Positions 11,952 through 25,000 are shown, counted from the first letter of the stretch. The stretch is 64,000 bases of DNA from Anaeramoeba flamelloides (GCA_027625915.1 JANTQA010000029.1:5208001-5272000); one strand, 5' to 3'. Numbers and translations: made by a program. The notes: generated by a model from the sequence alone, not told the origin.

Positions 11952-13160
11952 ATGTCTCTCAATCCATTTGAAGGAAACTCAAATGGATCACAAGACAGAA
12001 AATCACTCAATGATACAAAAAAAAAGAATTTGCCATTAAAAGGAAAAAGCACCACCAGAGGAAGAAGCAGAGGAAAGGGAAGAAGTAGAGGAAGAGGAAC
12101 AATGCGAGGAAGAGGAAGCGCCAGAGGAAGAGGTAGGGGCAGGGGAAGAAGTAGAGGAAGAGGAGCAGTGCGAGGAAGAGGAAGAACCAGAGGACGAGGA
12201 CGAGGACGAGGAAGAGGAAAAGGAAGAGGAAAAGCAAGAGGGGACAAGCCCGACGAACCAACATTTCTTGTCAACATCCAAAACCGTAGCGATCAATCCA
12301 TACGGGGAAGAAGGCATCATACAAAATCCCAACGAACAATCATTACCCAGCAAGGCAACCCAAATCTTCAAAAGAGAAGAAGAACGGAATCAGATGAAGA
12401 GTATGTTGATCAAAACGAGTCTGATGATGATGATTATTTGGCAATGATTAAAAACACAATCTCTAATTCACAAAGCAACATCCAAAAAAAAAGGAAGCAA
12501 TACTCCCAGTTTAATAGCATTGATGAATTTGTCGAAGAATTAGGAAAAGAAAAAGAAGAGTTATCAAAAAGTAATGACCAAAGCGAGCCGTTCAATGGCA
12601 CGGATCAGGACAATTCTTTTTTAAATCAATTTGAAAAGCAAAACCCAAAAGGCTCACGGAAAAGGAATCGAAACCGGCCAAATAAACAAAAGTCGAAAGG
12701 CAATTCAGAAAATGGCAAAAAGAAAGGAAACGATTTAAATATGAGCTACCTTGATGACGATCTCTTAGAAGACGAAGATCTTGGCTCTTCTTTTGACACC
12801 TTTGATAACATTTCAAAGGAAATGGAAGAGCAATTTAAAAAAATTCAAGAAAAAATTTTGACCACTGTGAAGCAACGATATGACAAATTTATCAATGCAA
12901 AGATCACAAAGGCACCAATTCGAAGGATCATGACCTCTGCGACACAATTCCCAATAAACGATAAAATGATTAAATTGATGTGCGTGGTAAGCAAAACTTT
13001 TATCACAGAACTGATCGAAGAAGCTCGAATAATTATGTTACAATCAAATAAAGGGAAAAGGAAAATACCCCTTGAAGATAGGCATTTAAGAGAAGCTTAT
13101 CGTAAATTTATTTTGCAAGGTAAAGTACCTGGTTATGAGAAAAAAAAATTTGACCTCTAA
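11952..13160 (+). CDS. TAF11: TFIID subunit 11 (TAF11) with an Arg/Gly-repeat N-terminus
   Basis: 402-aa single-exon protein. The C-terminal 100 residues match the TAF11/TAFII28 histone fold. From about residue 305 they read QRYDKFINAKITKAPIRRIM, then MIKLMCVVSKTFITELIEEA and DRHLREAYRKFILQGKVPG, aligning with the family pattern RYxxFRRSxFPKAxIKRL, ISKVFVGEVVEEA and PKHLREAVRRL. TAF11 pairs with TAF13 inside TFIID and contacts TBP/TFIIA at promoters. Residues about 34-97 are an unbroken run of RG/RGRGRG/KGRG dipeptides, not part of the canonical family. The middle (150-290) is acidic/basic low complexity (SDEEY, ESDDDD, YLDDDLLEDED). The usual TAF11 is around 200-260 aa, so this one is enlarged by disordered sequence. 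Start ATG at 11952 follows a T-rich leader. Identity of the histone fold is confident; function of the RG segment is unknown. Confidence 0.9.
   Translation: MSLNPFEGNSNGSQDRKSLNDTKKKNLPLKGKSTTRGRSRGKGRSRGRGTMRGRGSARGRGRGRGRSRGRGAVRGRGRTRGRGRGRGRGKGRGKARGDKPDEPTFLVNIQNRSDQSIRGRRHHTKSQRTIITQQGNPNLQKRRRTESDEEYVDQNESDDDDYLAMIKNTISNSQSNIQKKRKQYSQFNSIDEFVEELGKEKEELSKSNDQSEPFNGTDQDNSFLNQFEKQNPKGSRKRNRNRPNKQKSKGNSENGKKKGNDLNMSYLDDDLLEDEDLGSSFDTFDNISKEMEEQFKKIQEKILTTVKQRYDKFINAKITKAPIRRIMTSATQFPINDKMIKLMCVVSKTFITELIEEARIIMLQSNKGKRKIPLEDRHLREAYRKFILQGKVPGYEKKKFDL
12050..12240 (+). repeat. Purine-only GAGGAAGAGG-type repeat coding for the RG domain
   Basis: About 190 bases of the sense strand are nearly all A and G, built from GAGGAAGAGGA and GAGGACGAGG-like units that encode Arg-Gly. 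Several near-identical blocks (for example around 12056-12110 and 12150-12235) indicate growth by tandem slippage or unequal exchange. The strong purine/pyrimidine strand bias is the reason long spurious frames appear on the opposite strand. Confidence 0.8.
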
Positions 13161-14249
13161 ATTTCATCCCTTTTTTGTTTTTTTATATTTTGTATTTTAT
13201 AATTTTTTTATTTTTATTTTTTATGTTTATTTGGTGATTTTAATTTTATATTTTTAAATTTGTTTGAAAGTTTCTTCCATTTAAAAAAGTTAAAATTTTT
13301 CTTCCAAATTAGATTTTTCATTACACTCTGGTGACACCTTACCTCGGATTTTGGCATTTATTGATTAGACGAGATGCAAAATATAGAGATGATTTGTATC
13401 TTTTCTTTGAAATGGAAAAATAACAGGGATATTTGTTTCAAATGGAAATTACTTTTAATGGATTTTTTTAAAATAAATTTTTATATTTATTTCTTGAATT
13501 TAAATTTTTTTTTTAAAATTGGAATTACAATTCAAAATAAATCACGCCTATCATATATTCTCTTTTAAGAACCCCAATCTATCTTTTATTTTTTTTTAAT
13601 TTTCATTTTTAATTTTTTTTTAAAAAAAAGGTTAATTCGAATTTCTTAAGGCTAATGAAGAAATTAATTGTTTATTTTAAATAAAACTATGACATTAAAT
13701 TTGTAAAAAAGTATTTATTTTTTAAAAATAATAATCCGTTCCAATTAAATCAAATCTAAATATTATTGTACATGCCTTGATTCAAAAGCATTGCTTTTAG
13801 CTAAATATAAGAACGAATAAATTTTATTGAAAACAAATTAAGAGATAAAACAGAAATAATAGAAAAAAAAAAAAAACAACCAAGATACTCCAAAAAAAAA
13901 CTAATTAAAAGACCCTCATGAACATAAAAAAAAAAAAAAAAAAACTGAATCAAATGGTAAAAAAAAAAAAAAAGAAATAATTTACTTAGTAACAACACTT
14001 TTTCTTAATCTTAAAGAGGAAGTATTCATTGATAATAATAAGTTGGTAAAATATATTGTTCGTAAAAACAGAAAATGATCCATTTTCAAGAAGTTCAAAG
14101 ATAAAAAAAAAAAATTGAAAGAAACAAGTAACAAATCGAAACAATATATTTTAAAAAGGTAATAAAAGGGTCTGGATTTCATGAGGGGGGAATTTTAATT
14201 CTACTAAACACCTTTTCAAAATTTGTGACTCACCTGAAATTATAAATTG

Positions 14250-14251
<2 letters not shown>

Positions 14252-14284
<33 letters not shown>
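14252..14284. repeat. (TA)n microsatellite
   Basis: Uninterrupted alternating TA/AT of about 33 bases. A similar tract lies at 36415-36442. Confidence 0.95.
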
Positions 14285-14286
<2 letters not shown>

Positions 14287-14739
14287 TTTAGTATTCAAGA
14301 ACAACAAATAATTAAATATGATTTTTAATTAACTTTTAAATCATACTAAATATATAAAAACCTGGGATTTCAAAAATCAAAAAAATAAAACTAAAAACTA
14401 AAAAAAAGTGAGTCACAATTTTTAAAATAAGAATTACAGATTTTTTATTATTGAACTTTCACTGAGAAAAAAGTTGAACAATAAGATTTTTTAATAATAA
14501 TTAAATTCAATTTCAAAGACATTACATAGTCTCAATTTTGTCTGTGATTTTTTGTCTTTTCAAAGATCTTTTTTTTTTCTACATGATCTTTTTTTAAAAA
14601 AAGACAAAAAGGAATAAAAAAAAAAAGAAAAAAAGAAAAACAATAGAAAAAGAAAAAGAAAAAAATTTGAAAAGTATTTTGCAGAAAGAAAAACTAAAAT
14701 ATGAAAAATTAGAAAAAATGATTCTGGATCTATAAATTT

Positions 14740-14905
14740 GAAAAAAATATTGATAAGAACACTGGAATAAAACCTCAAAACAACTTCTATTAACATCATA
14801 GAGTGAGTCAATTTTTTTGAAATCTAGTTTAGAATCAAGGAGTACTTCCAAACTTTTCACCTGATAATTTCCAGCCAGAAATGTAATACCTTAAATTTTA
14901 GATAG
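14740..14905 (-). mobile_element. LINE (non-LTR) reverse transcriptase remnant
   Basis: On the minus strand one frame reads GITFLAGNYQVKSLEVLLDSKLD and continues FKK.IDSLYD. This matches the conserved stretch after the RT palm in non-LTR retrotransposons, commonly kYLGVxLDSKLxFKxHIDxL. The expected His before I-D is missing and the frame decays beyond about 14750, so this is a short dead fragment. It could in principle be a coincidence in A/T-rich DNA, but the ordered match over more than 25 residues argues against that. Confidence 0.6.
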
Positions 14906-17900
14906 TTTTTTAACATTTTTTTAAGATAAAATTAATAAAAAAAAAACTTTTTTAATCTATTTTTAATATTTTTTTGCAACTCAGTAAGTTACTTCTTTAA
15001 ACTTTTTTAAAGGGTTATACAAATAATTCTTTTTTTGTTAAAATGATAAAGAGATTTTATTATTATAATTATTCTAATTTTTCCGATTGTTGAAACTGAA
15101 GAAGCTCTTTATCTTAACTGTCTAAACAATAATTAAAATAGAAAATCATAGGTTACACAATTATATACTGGAAATGAAATATACAAATTATTTTTATATT
15201 TACAAAGAAAAAATTGACAGAAATACAGAAAAAGGAAAGGAAAATGGTTTATGCAAAGTAATTTTAATAAAATGAGAATATAAGAAGCAAATAAATTAGA
15301 AAAAAAATACTTTCTTTAATTAAGAACACCCAAAATCAAAACCAACATACTTTTGATTAATTAAATTTAATTAGATAATTGATCATGAATGTTCATTTGG
15401 GGTACTTTAATTGGTGTTATTATTTTTTTTTTTAGTAAAATTGTTTTATTATAAAGTGAAAGTGCTTTTTATGGACTACGTTCCGACCCTGGGAATCTTG
15501 TGTTATTGAATTATTTTAATTTCACTTTTCAAAAAGGATTTTCATTCTGACTAAATTGGACAAAAAAAGACTAGTTTAGAAGTTATTAAAACTTCAAAAA
15601 AAGTAATATATTCGATTTTTGAATGAAAATTTTAAAAAACCAATGGCTTGAAGGGGATTTTCACTTTAGGTTATTTTATTAAATTTATAATTTTTTCAAA
15701 TTTCAAAATTGATCAAATTTGTATTTGTTTCGTATTTTTAAGTATTTTTTGATTATTTTCGTTGGTATGAAAGTCTTTGCTACTTTTTAATGATAGTGGG
15801 AGGAAAAACCAAAAAGATTTTTTTGTGGATATTTTTATTTTATTAATCAATTGTAGAATATAAAAAATAATGAAATCATTAATTCTAGATTATTTTTAAA
15901 ATTTTTGTTCAAAACCTCAATTTTTACTACCAAAGTTAAGTGAAAAATTTTTATTCAATAAAACAAGTGATACAAGTCTAATTCGCAGCTGTTTATTATT
16001 TTTTATTCAAAATCTTAACAAAAATTCTCTAAAATTCAACCCAAACAATCCAAATCTACCCTAACATACCTTATTCTACCAGAAAAATGATTTCCAATTG
16101 CCTACAGTCAATAAATTTAATTAGAATTGACTATTTAGAAGAAAAATTATGAATTTGACCAAATTTGAAAAGTTATAATTCACCCCTTTAATTGTGTATG
16201 TAAATTTTACAAATTTTGACTTCCACAATTTATGTGAAACTCAATAATACCTGAATCCCTTTTTTAACCAAATACTAAATATTTTAATAAATATAAGAGT
16301 TGAATATATCCATTGTATCATATATTCACATACCAACTAAAAAATAGAAATCAAAAAAATTAATGAATTGATCCTAAAAAAATAAAAAAAAATCATTTAT
16401 TTATTGATATTATCTGCAACAATTAAATCCAATTATTTATTCTTCTTTTGGTTTTATTTTTTTTTTTTCTTGATGGAAATAACTTTTGTTTGTAACTTTT
16501 TTGATTTAACAAATTACTTTCCTATATTCTAAAGAATTCCCAAAATGAAATTTAAAATTCCTCTTTTACATTTTTTATTCATCTAATTCTTGATTGGGTT
16601 CAGAAAACAGGATATTTAAAATCCTCTTCACCAGAAATGATTGATTGAATGTATTTGTTTGATTTGATAATTTTTATTTTCCAGTTAAATTGAAAACCCA
16701 AAATAATTCTGAATTCAAGATTTCGATTTCTTCCTCAATTCTCTTGAATCTTGGGTTGAATTATTTTTAACTTGTTTTTTGATTTCAAGAATTCAATTAC
16801 TTTATTTCTAATCTTTGAAATATTATTCTTTGTTTTGGCTTGGTTTGATAATAATATTTAAAAAAAGGAATTATGAAAACAAAATTGTAAAAAAAGGTTT
16901 TGTAAAATAATAATCAATAAGAATGGATCGAGAAATTTCAGGTAACAAACTGTTTGGATTCATCACAATTAATAAGATAAAGAAGAAAACAAATCTTCGA
17001 AAATATGCTTTGATCAAATTTTTTTTTTTTCATTCTTGATTTCAACAAATTTATCTTGAGAGGTTATCTTTCTTGTTTGGTAAACGAAAAGAAAAGACTT
17101 GGTTAAAATTCACACCTACCCAAGTCTATTTTTTTGGATTTTTTTCTGATCAATTACAAGAATTCCCCATTATAAAAAATTTCAAGATCCAAAACATAAA
17201 TACATAAAATTAAAAATTTCGTCAAAAAAAAATTCTCAAAATAAATTTTATTAATTCAACTCTCATTTTCTTTTAGTTAAGTTTTCTTTTCACAAATAGA
17301 GCAGCGAATGGTATTTTAGTTTCAAAGTTTCAATATCCCTTGGCACTCTCAAAATCTTTTTTCAGTAATGTTATTGCAATTAAATTTTTTCAAAAAGATA
17401 AAATGTATCGAATTCCTAAAGGTATTTTCAAGCATAAGAACAAATTTTAATAAATTTCAAACTTGTAAAAGCAACTTCAAAACAATATTTAGAGCAGATT
17501 GGAAGATTCCTTTGTGTTTTTAGATTTGAAAAGGAAATTATGAAATATTAAAAACAAATTTTGTAGGATCTAAGAAGGTTAAAATTGTAAAAATTTCACA
17601 TTTTTTTGTAAAGAAAAATTCTCAGTGTGTAAATTTAATTGAGATTCTCGAGCTGATTGAAGAGCGTTTTTATAAATAATTTCACTTTTTTCACCTGAAA
17701 AAGCAGTTCTTAAACTCAATTATTTTTTTTACATTCTCATTTCTATTTTGTTTAAAATATTTGCAAAAATTGAGTCAATTACCCTTACTGTAAGATTCAA
17801 ATTATTAAAAAAAAATTATATTTTATCTCAAAGTTCAAGAAGGAAGAGTCAATGAAATTTCCACATTTTCAATAAAAATTGAATTTGGTTTGCTCTTTGG

Positions 17901-18416
17901 GACTTTTTTAAACTTATATGAAGGGAAAATATTTTGGTGAACTTGAAAGAAAAACTTTCATTCCTTTATAGGAAAATTACAGTATTAACATTAAATGTAT
18001 TTGCTTTTGAAAAAAGTTAAGTTTGATAAGAATTAAAAATAATATCTTTATAATAAAATGACAATGGTACTTGAATTTTTGGTCTTTGTGTTCCATTTTG
18101 AAATTTTAGAGAGATCAAAAAAGACTTTGAAAAAATAAATAAAAAAATAAAAAAAAAAAAAAAAAAAAAAGCAAAAATTTAACAAAGAAAAAAATAGAAA
18201 AGTAATTGTGATTGTTTCTCTAATTATTTGATCCAGAAAAAAAATTGTGTTTTGTGTGCTATCAGAACAAGGTGTTGAAAAGAAGAATTTTTTTCAATTT
18301 TAAAAAATGAAAAAAAATTAAAAATAATAAGAAGGAAAAGTAAAAAAATCTTGTATAAAAAAGAAAAAGGAAAAAGAAAAAATGTATTTCTTAGTTTCAT
18401 TTTTGGGTTGTGTTGA

Positions 18417-19157
18417 TTATTTCTTTCCTTTTTTTTTTTGTTGTTGTTTCTTTTTGGGCTGTTGCTTTTTTGGTTGTTGCTTCTTTTTTGGTTGTTGTTT
18501 TTCTTGTTTCTTTTTTGGTTGTTGCTTTTTTTTTGGTTGTTGTTTCTTCTTTGTTTTTTCAACTACCATTCCCTTTTCTAATTCTTTATGTAAATTGGTG
18601 GTCATATACTTTTCTCTCTTTTCAAGGACACGTTTGTTTCTTCTTTCACGGGCGCTCTTTCTCTTTTCAATTCGTGCTTGTGCTTGTTGTTCAAGTTGCT
18701 CTTGTCTGATCTTTTCAGCCTTAGCTCTGTGGATGTGTTCAATCAAATTTCTCTTGTTTTTGAATTCGTTACCTTTTGCTTTCAAGTATAGTTCGTGGTA
18801 TGTATGACGATCGATTTTTCCAGAGTCTCTATATTTCTTCAGTAATCTTCTCAAGATTCTAATTCTTCGAATCCACAAGATCTTTGGTGGCATACGTGTC
18901 TTTTTGGTACCCTTTCTCTTACCTAACCCAGTGTGTCTTCCCTTTCTTTTGGCAATCAATCTCTTTCTGAATCTTGTTCTGGAGACGGCATTTTCAGGCT
19001 TTTTGATGATCAAACCATCACGGTGGAGCTTTCTAATGCTTCTTCTAGAGTTCGACATGGAGATGGTTTGGATTTCGTTAGGATCCAACCAGACTCTTCT
19101 TTTTCCAACACCAAGCACGGATGATGCTAATCTTTTTTGGAGTTTTAAAGAAACCAT
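18417..19157 (-). CDS. RPL19: Ribosomal protein eL19 with a K/Q/P-repeat tail
   Basis: 246-aa, intronless. Residues 1-190 are canonical eL19 of the cytosolic large subunit. They open with [20 protein letters not shown], followed by the hallmark [40 protein letters not shown] and [15 protein letters not shown]. eL19 lies at the subunit interface, with a long C-terminal helix that forms an intersubunit bridge. Other eukaryotic eL19 proteins are about 190-200 aa. Here about 50 extra residues follow [12 protein letters not shown], made of imperfect KKKQQP units ending KKKGKK. The first Met (MVSLKLQ) fits the family N-terminus, so the start is secure. The extension is probably disordered and very basic; its role is unknown. 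Confidence 0.96.
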   Translation of the reverse strand: MVSLKLQKRLASSVLGVGKRRVWLDPNEIQTISMSNSRRSIRKLHRDGLIIKKPENAVSRTRFRKRLIAKRKGRHTGLGKRKGTKKTRMPPKILWIRRIRILRRLLKKYRDSGKIDRHTYHELYLKAKGNEFKNKRNLIEHIHRAKAEKIRQEQLEQQAQARIEKRKSARERRNKRVLEKREKYMTTNLHKELEKGMVVEKTKKKQQPKKKQQPKKKQEKQQPKKKQQPKKQQPKKKQQQKKKGKK

Positions 19158-22007
19158 TTAAAAATATAAAGCAAATAAAAAAAATGAAAAAAAACTGTCT
19201 ACTTTTTTTTTCGTTTTATTTTCAAGCACAGCAGATTTTGACACCTTAGAATATCAAACAAAACTCTGATTATCAGAACTCATCTTTCACTTTTGTTTTG
19301 TGTTTTTATTAGACATGATTGTCACCAAGAAATATACAAATTGTATCCAAAAATTTGTTACAAAGAAAACATTCGTTGGATGGTATTGTGTCTAATTATC
19401 CTTAAAAATGGTTATATACTGGTATTTGAATTCTAGCTGAGTAAAAAATTTTCACTCCCATTTCCAGATTTTTCTTTAAGGGACAAGTAACTCTTATTTA
19501 TTTTTTTTACCAAAGTCAATATGTTAATTATTTACATAATGGTCCAATTAAACCCGATATGCCACTCCATTTATCAAATTTAGAGAAATGAATAATCATT
19601 TTTAGAAGATTTCATTTTTCCCTATGAAATTTCAAGTAAAAAGATCAAGATCTGTTTTTGTTTTGGATTTTTAGATTCCAAAAGAAAAAGAAAAATTTGC
19701 AAAAAAATTTAATTTTGAAGAAATCTCACTTTTAGTAATTTCTGAGAGTCTTTATGAACAATTAACCTTGAAACAAAATCTTATTTGAAAAATATACTAA
19801 AAATCAATCAAAAATTGTATCCTTGAAGATCTACAAAAATAGATCATTTATTTTATTCACAAATATTTATCAAATTTCTTGAAATTTAAAAGACTAGCCA
19901 ACATCCATTTTCAAATATTCGTGAGTATAAACAAGGAACTGTTAGTATTAAAACCAATTCTTTGATACCATCTATTTTTTTTATTTTATTTATATATAGA
20001 TTAATTTGAAATCGTTTTATTTATTGGAAAATCTTTAAAAAATTGAGAAATAATTGTAATATTATTTTTGGGTTCTTTTGATTACTGAAAACAAGAAAAA
20101 AAAAATTCTTGAATTGTATCAAAAGACATATATTTTTTGAATCTAAAAATATTTTTTTTAATTATCATCAAAATCACAAAAAAAAAAAAAGAGTAGAAAT
20201 TTCCTTCTTTAAATCACCTTTAAAATTATTTACACTTCAACCAAATTTTCAACCACGAGCATTGTATTTCATTTTTTACAGATTTTAAAATTCTGATATT
20301 CCTTAAACAAGTTTGACTAGGCTATTTTGAAAACAATAAGTAAACTTTTCTCTGGTAGTTCAATCTGGAGATTTAACAAATTATTTACAATATATTAAAT
20401 TCTAATTGATTTTTTTTCTTATAAAATTTTGGGTAAACATATTTGAGAACTTGAAACCGAAATTATCATTTATTAATAATAGAATAACATAAAAAAATGG
20501 TTTATTCGAAAAATTATAACCCACAAGTAAAATATCTTATGAAAAAGGCTTTAATTGATTTTATACTTTGAATTTTCTCACACTTAAGTAAATATTTTAA
20601 CAATTTGTGAAACTTGATAATATTATTAAAATAACAAATTTGGACTTAGTCAACCCATGTTTAAAATTAAAAGTCACACTACTCTTTAATTAAAGACCTT
20701 CGCATTAAATGAATAAAAAAAACCAAAAAATAAACCAAAATTTAAATATGGGATTGTTTTCGTAAAGTTCAATAATTAAATATAAAATTGTAAAAATATA
20801 GTAACAAATTGCAAAATATTATCCTAAAAATAGATTCAATTTTGGTGACAAAAAATCAAAAAAAAAAAAAAATTTATATAAAAATTGAGAATACTGTAGC
20901 CGAAATATAGTGTTCAAAAAAATTTAATTGTGTTTCAAAATAAAAAGGGGTGTTTTTTTTTTTTATAGAAGACCTATGTATCAACATATCTAAGAAACTG
21001 ATAATAAACTCTAAATAAATATAGTATTGGTTTCTGAAAGTTTTATTAATTTAAAAAGAAATTCTAAAAATGAAGGATCAAAGTGCACAATTTATCTTGA
21101 AAAATAGAGCTAATTTAACAGAAAAGTTATCATCAAAAAAAAAATCCAAAAAACATTTGAAGAATATTATGAAAAAATTTTCAACAAACTGCATTCCTAA
21201 TTTAAATTTTATATAAAATATCCAGTTATTTACTTTCAAAATTGATTTGAACTTAGGTATACTATTGAATATTAAATTAGATTGTTTCATTGAAATGTCA
21301 AGAAGCAAAAAAGAAGTGTTTGAATTTGTAAACCTGTGTGATTTGTTCTTGATATAGTTTTTCAATCCCATCACATTTCAAATAATTGAGAGAATATAAA
21401 CTTTCTGAATTACAAATGTATGAACTGTTTGTACACCAAAATTACCCATTATTTTTCTGAAAAGAAAGTTCAACTTTTAATTTGTTTTATTTCAAGATGA
21501 CGTTTGACTTGTAAATTAAATAAACCAACAGAAAGGTTTTTTTTTTGATCTTTTAACCCGTATTTCTTTTGAAAAAGACTTATTTGGGTTAACAAAATAA
21601 AAATGAACAGTCAATTGAATAATTCTCTATTTAATTAACAAGAGAACAAAAATTGTCTCATGAAAAAGAGAACAGAAGACAGAAACAGAAGTTTTTGAAC
21701 AAAAAAAATTTTTCTAATTATTATTAATAACGTATATAAAATAAAAATTCAAAATCTCTAAAATTGATTATTTAAACTCAAACTTCATTTGTAAACAAAA
21801 AAACAAAGGTTTTAATATGTTAGTTTTTTTATACTTTTTCTTTGAGAAAAGTAATAAATTAGGCTCAATTTTTTTGAGTTTACTAATCACTGGACATTAA
21901 TTATTGGTTCTGAATTTTAAATCTCTTTTTGGTAATGATTAAAACTGAAGGACAAAAAAAAAAATCATTTATTTATTTTTTTTCACAAACAATCAAAAAT
22001 CACTTCA
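19158..22007. other. AT-rich spacer, divergent-promoter region
   Basis: This gap lies between the 5' ends of eL19 (minus) and the CDK gene (plus), so it should contain both promoters; no specific element can be named. A reading frame at 21078-21374 on the minus strand has some protein-like composition but no recognisable domain and is not called. No RNA genes were seen. Confidence 0.5.
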
Positions 22008-25000
22008 ATGTCCAAAAACACATTTAAAAATTTGGTAAAGCTTCACAAAGTTGGGGAAGGGACTTATGGTAAAAATCTTTTTATTAACCTTAACTCCATT
22101 CACAAAAATTTTTGGCTGTTTTCTTTTTCCTTTCTTTTTTGATTTTTTTTTTTGTTGTTCTTTTTCTGATTCCGAATTAGGCGTTGTTTACAAGGTGAAA
22201 AATAAAAAAACAGGAGAAATTCTTGCACTAAAAAAAATCAGACTTGAAGGAGACGAAGAAGGTGTTCCATCAACAACAATCCGTGAAATCTCTCTTCTTC
22301 TTGAATTGCAGCATCCAAATATTGTAAAATTACTTGATGTCGTACACAACAGCGGGAAGCTTTGTCTAGTATTTGAATTTCTTGACCAAGATCTTAAAAA
22401 ACACATGGACTCTTGTGAAGGATTATTAGATCCTAAATTAGTTAAAGTAATTTCTTTTCCTTTACACATACCCAATTTTTCTTTTTCTTTTTTTTTTTTT
22501 CTTCACTCTCAAAGAAAACGTTTAACCTAACAAATTATCAACCACTAATGAGTATACAAAACTTTATACTCTTTTTTTTTTAAAAAAATACCCCAGGAAA
22601 TCTTCTTATTCCTTTTTTCAAATTTCTAATCGTTAAAAAATTATTTTTCAAAAAAAAATATTTCCTTGCTTCTTTCTCCGTTTACCTTGAACCCATGGTT
22701 ATTAAAAATATACAAACTTTCGTTTTGGATTTTCGAATCTTTTTTTTTTTATTAAAAAATGCCTTTTTTCAATCTTTTTGAATTCTTACTTTTAAAATTC
22801 TAATAATTTCTACTTTTAACAATAAAAAAAAAATCAATAGAGTTATATGTATCAAATATTAAACGGATTATTATTTTGTCATCTTCAGGGGGTATTCCAT
22901 CGAGATCTTAAACCACAAAATCTCTTAATTGATAAAGAAGGGGTAATCAAAATTTGTGATTTTGGGCTTGCAAGGTCATTTTCAATTCCTCTTCGTACTT
23001 ATACTCACGAAATTGTGACACTTTGGTACCGTGCCCCAGAAATCCTCCTCGGTGCAAAACATTATTCTACACCTGTAGACATGTGGTCAGTTGGGACAAT
23101 TTTTGCTGAATTATTAATGAATTACCCATTGTTTCCAGGTTTGAAAATTGAACTCTTCATTTTTTGTAAATTTTGAAAAAATTAATCAATGATCAGTCAC
23201 AAAAACAAAAATCTAGGATTTTTTTTTTTTTTTTCATTTTAAGGACTGTATGTCTTTTACAATCAACGAATATTATTTTTATTACCAACAACATATTTGT
23301 TGACTTAAAAGAATGATAAGCCAGTAGATCTTGCTCAAATTAAAAATTAGGTGTTTTTTTTCGAAAATTTCGTCATTTGGTAAAAATCCATTTTCTTTTA
23401 AATATCCAAATTTGAAATATACCTTGAAAAGGTTGGAAATTTTAAAATCCTCTTCTTTGATAAACTTACTTCCCATCCCGTTTTAAAATATAATAGAGTT
23501 TAAAGTAATTGTATCAATATTTTCAAAGATAAAGTGGAAAGTAAGCGAATCAAGAGGCAAACAAAATTGATTTGAATTTTGATTATTTTGTTTGTGAATT
23601 TTGAAAAGTTTTTGGATCGATAAATGTTTTTTTTTTAATTTACCATCAAAATTTTAAAAAAATACTAAAAATTGCAATATTTTTGTTTTTCCTTTCAATC
23701 CATTCTTTTGAATCATTTTTATTAGTTAACACATAGATTTTAGTACTCAAAGAACATAAAAGATGTATCGTGCTTAATTCACTATCTTTAAAATCACTTT
23801 TATTGACTAATATATTGTAAACTCCATTTCAAAATCATTGGTCCATTAAAAATCAAATTTTGAAAATAAATATTTTTATAAATTGAATTTATCTATTATA
23901 ATAAAAATATTACTATATTAATATTCCTTTCTATACACTAGAAAGATTTGTTTTTCAATTAAAAATAAAAGTAAGAAAAAAAAAATAAAAAAAAATTGTG
24001 CCATTTATTCTGAAATATAGTTTATTTCAGCACACAGTGAACGCAAAATTAAGATATTTCAAAAGTACTATCAAAATTTCACAACAGGTGTATTCATTTT
24101 TATGACTAACCTCATGTAATTTAACCTACAAGAATTTCAAGTTAATAGAAATTGTTAAAATTTAGGATTTTTTCCAAAATTCTCCTGTTTAGGGAAATAG
24201 AGTCTACCACAGAGAAGTATAAAATTAAAGATTGATAATATTGAAGGTAAAACAATATTTGTACCCCATGGTTCAAATTACTCAAAAAATTCGACGTTTT
24301 TGTAAAATTGTACGAAAAAGTTTATCTCATCAATTAAAAATGATCCTTTGTATTAGTATAAAAACCCCCAAGAATTCAAGAAAAAATCAGAATTTAGAGA
24401 CAAATTTAAAGGCTGAACCATCTACATTAAGACTTCAAAAACATAAAATATCTTTTTTAAAATTGTCTTGAAGGGTAGATTCATTACTAAAAAATTCGAT
24501 GTTTTTGAAAAATTAGTTGTTCTTCGAAATATTCTTTGACAAAAACTGTTTTAAAAGCCGAGTTAACAAGATTTACAAAAATGGAAATTTAACTAAAAAA
24601 TTTTTTATATTTTTTTTGGCTGAATTCCATTAGTATAACTAAACTTTATTTCAGTCAAAGTGAATCCAAAAAAAAACATTTTTTTCAAATATAAAATATT
24701 TTTTATATAATCGACATTTGAAGATCAAATAAAAAACAAGCCGAATAATACACCACACAGAACAATTGATATCTGCCATGAAATAAAACTAATAAATCAA
24801 TAAATTTTCTTAAAAAATTGAAAAAACCCAAATTCTTAGAGTCCTATTGAGAAAAACAACAATGTTCATTTTGATCTTCAATTGAAGATCAAATAAAATT
24901 CCAATAGAAATCAATATGATTTCTCTACAATCATTTTCGCTGTTTCAATAACATTAGAATAACAAGTTTTTACCAAGTTACTATCGATCTTGTAAGAAAA

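Larger units (their letters stand above)
13161..18416. other. AT-rich spacer with a LINE relic and a TA microsatellite
   Basis: No gene was recognised in 5.2 kb between TAF11 and eL19, which are convergent (3' ends facing). It contains a (TA)n run at 14252-14284, long A runs near 13863-13973, and a LINE reverse-transcriptase remnant near 14740-14905, listed separately. The remaining sequence is monotonously A/T, with a poly-A tract at 18141-18170 beyond the 3' end of eL19. Confidence 0.5.

Noticed and set aside
11945-12371. Pro/Leu/Arg-, Phe/Leu- and Ser-rich frames on the minus strand
   Set aside because: Three frames are opened by the purine-only RG repeat of TAF11 on the other strand; composition is the mirror of that repeat.
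21078-21374. 98-codon minus-strand frame in the eL19/CDK spacer
   Set aside because: Rich in F/K/N/I with no motif; no splice sites linking it to a coherent gene were found.
24232-24471. 79-codon frame inside the third CDK intron
   Set aside because: No domain, no similarity to anything recognised, and a K/L/S/Q composition expected in A/T-rich DNA.
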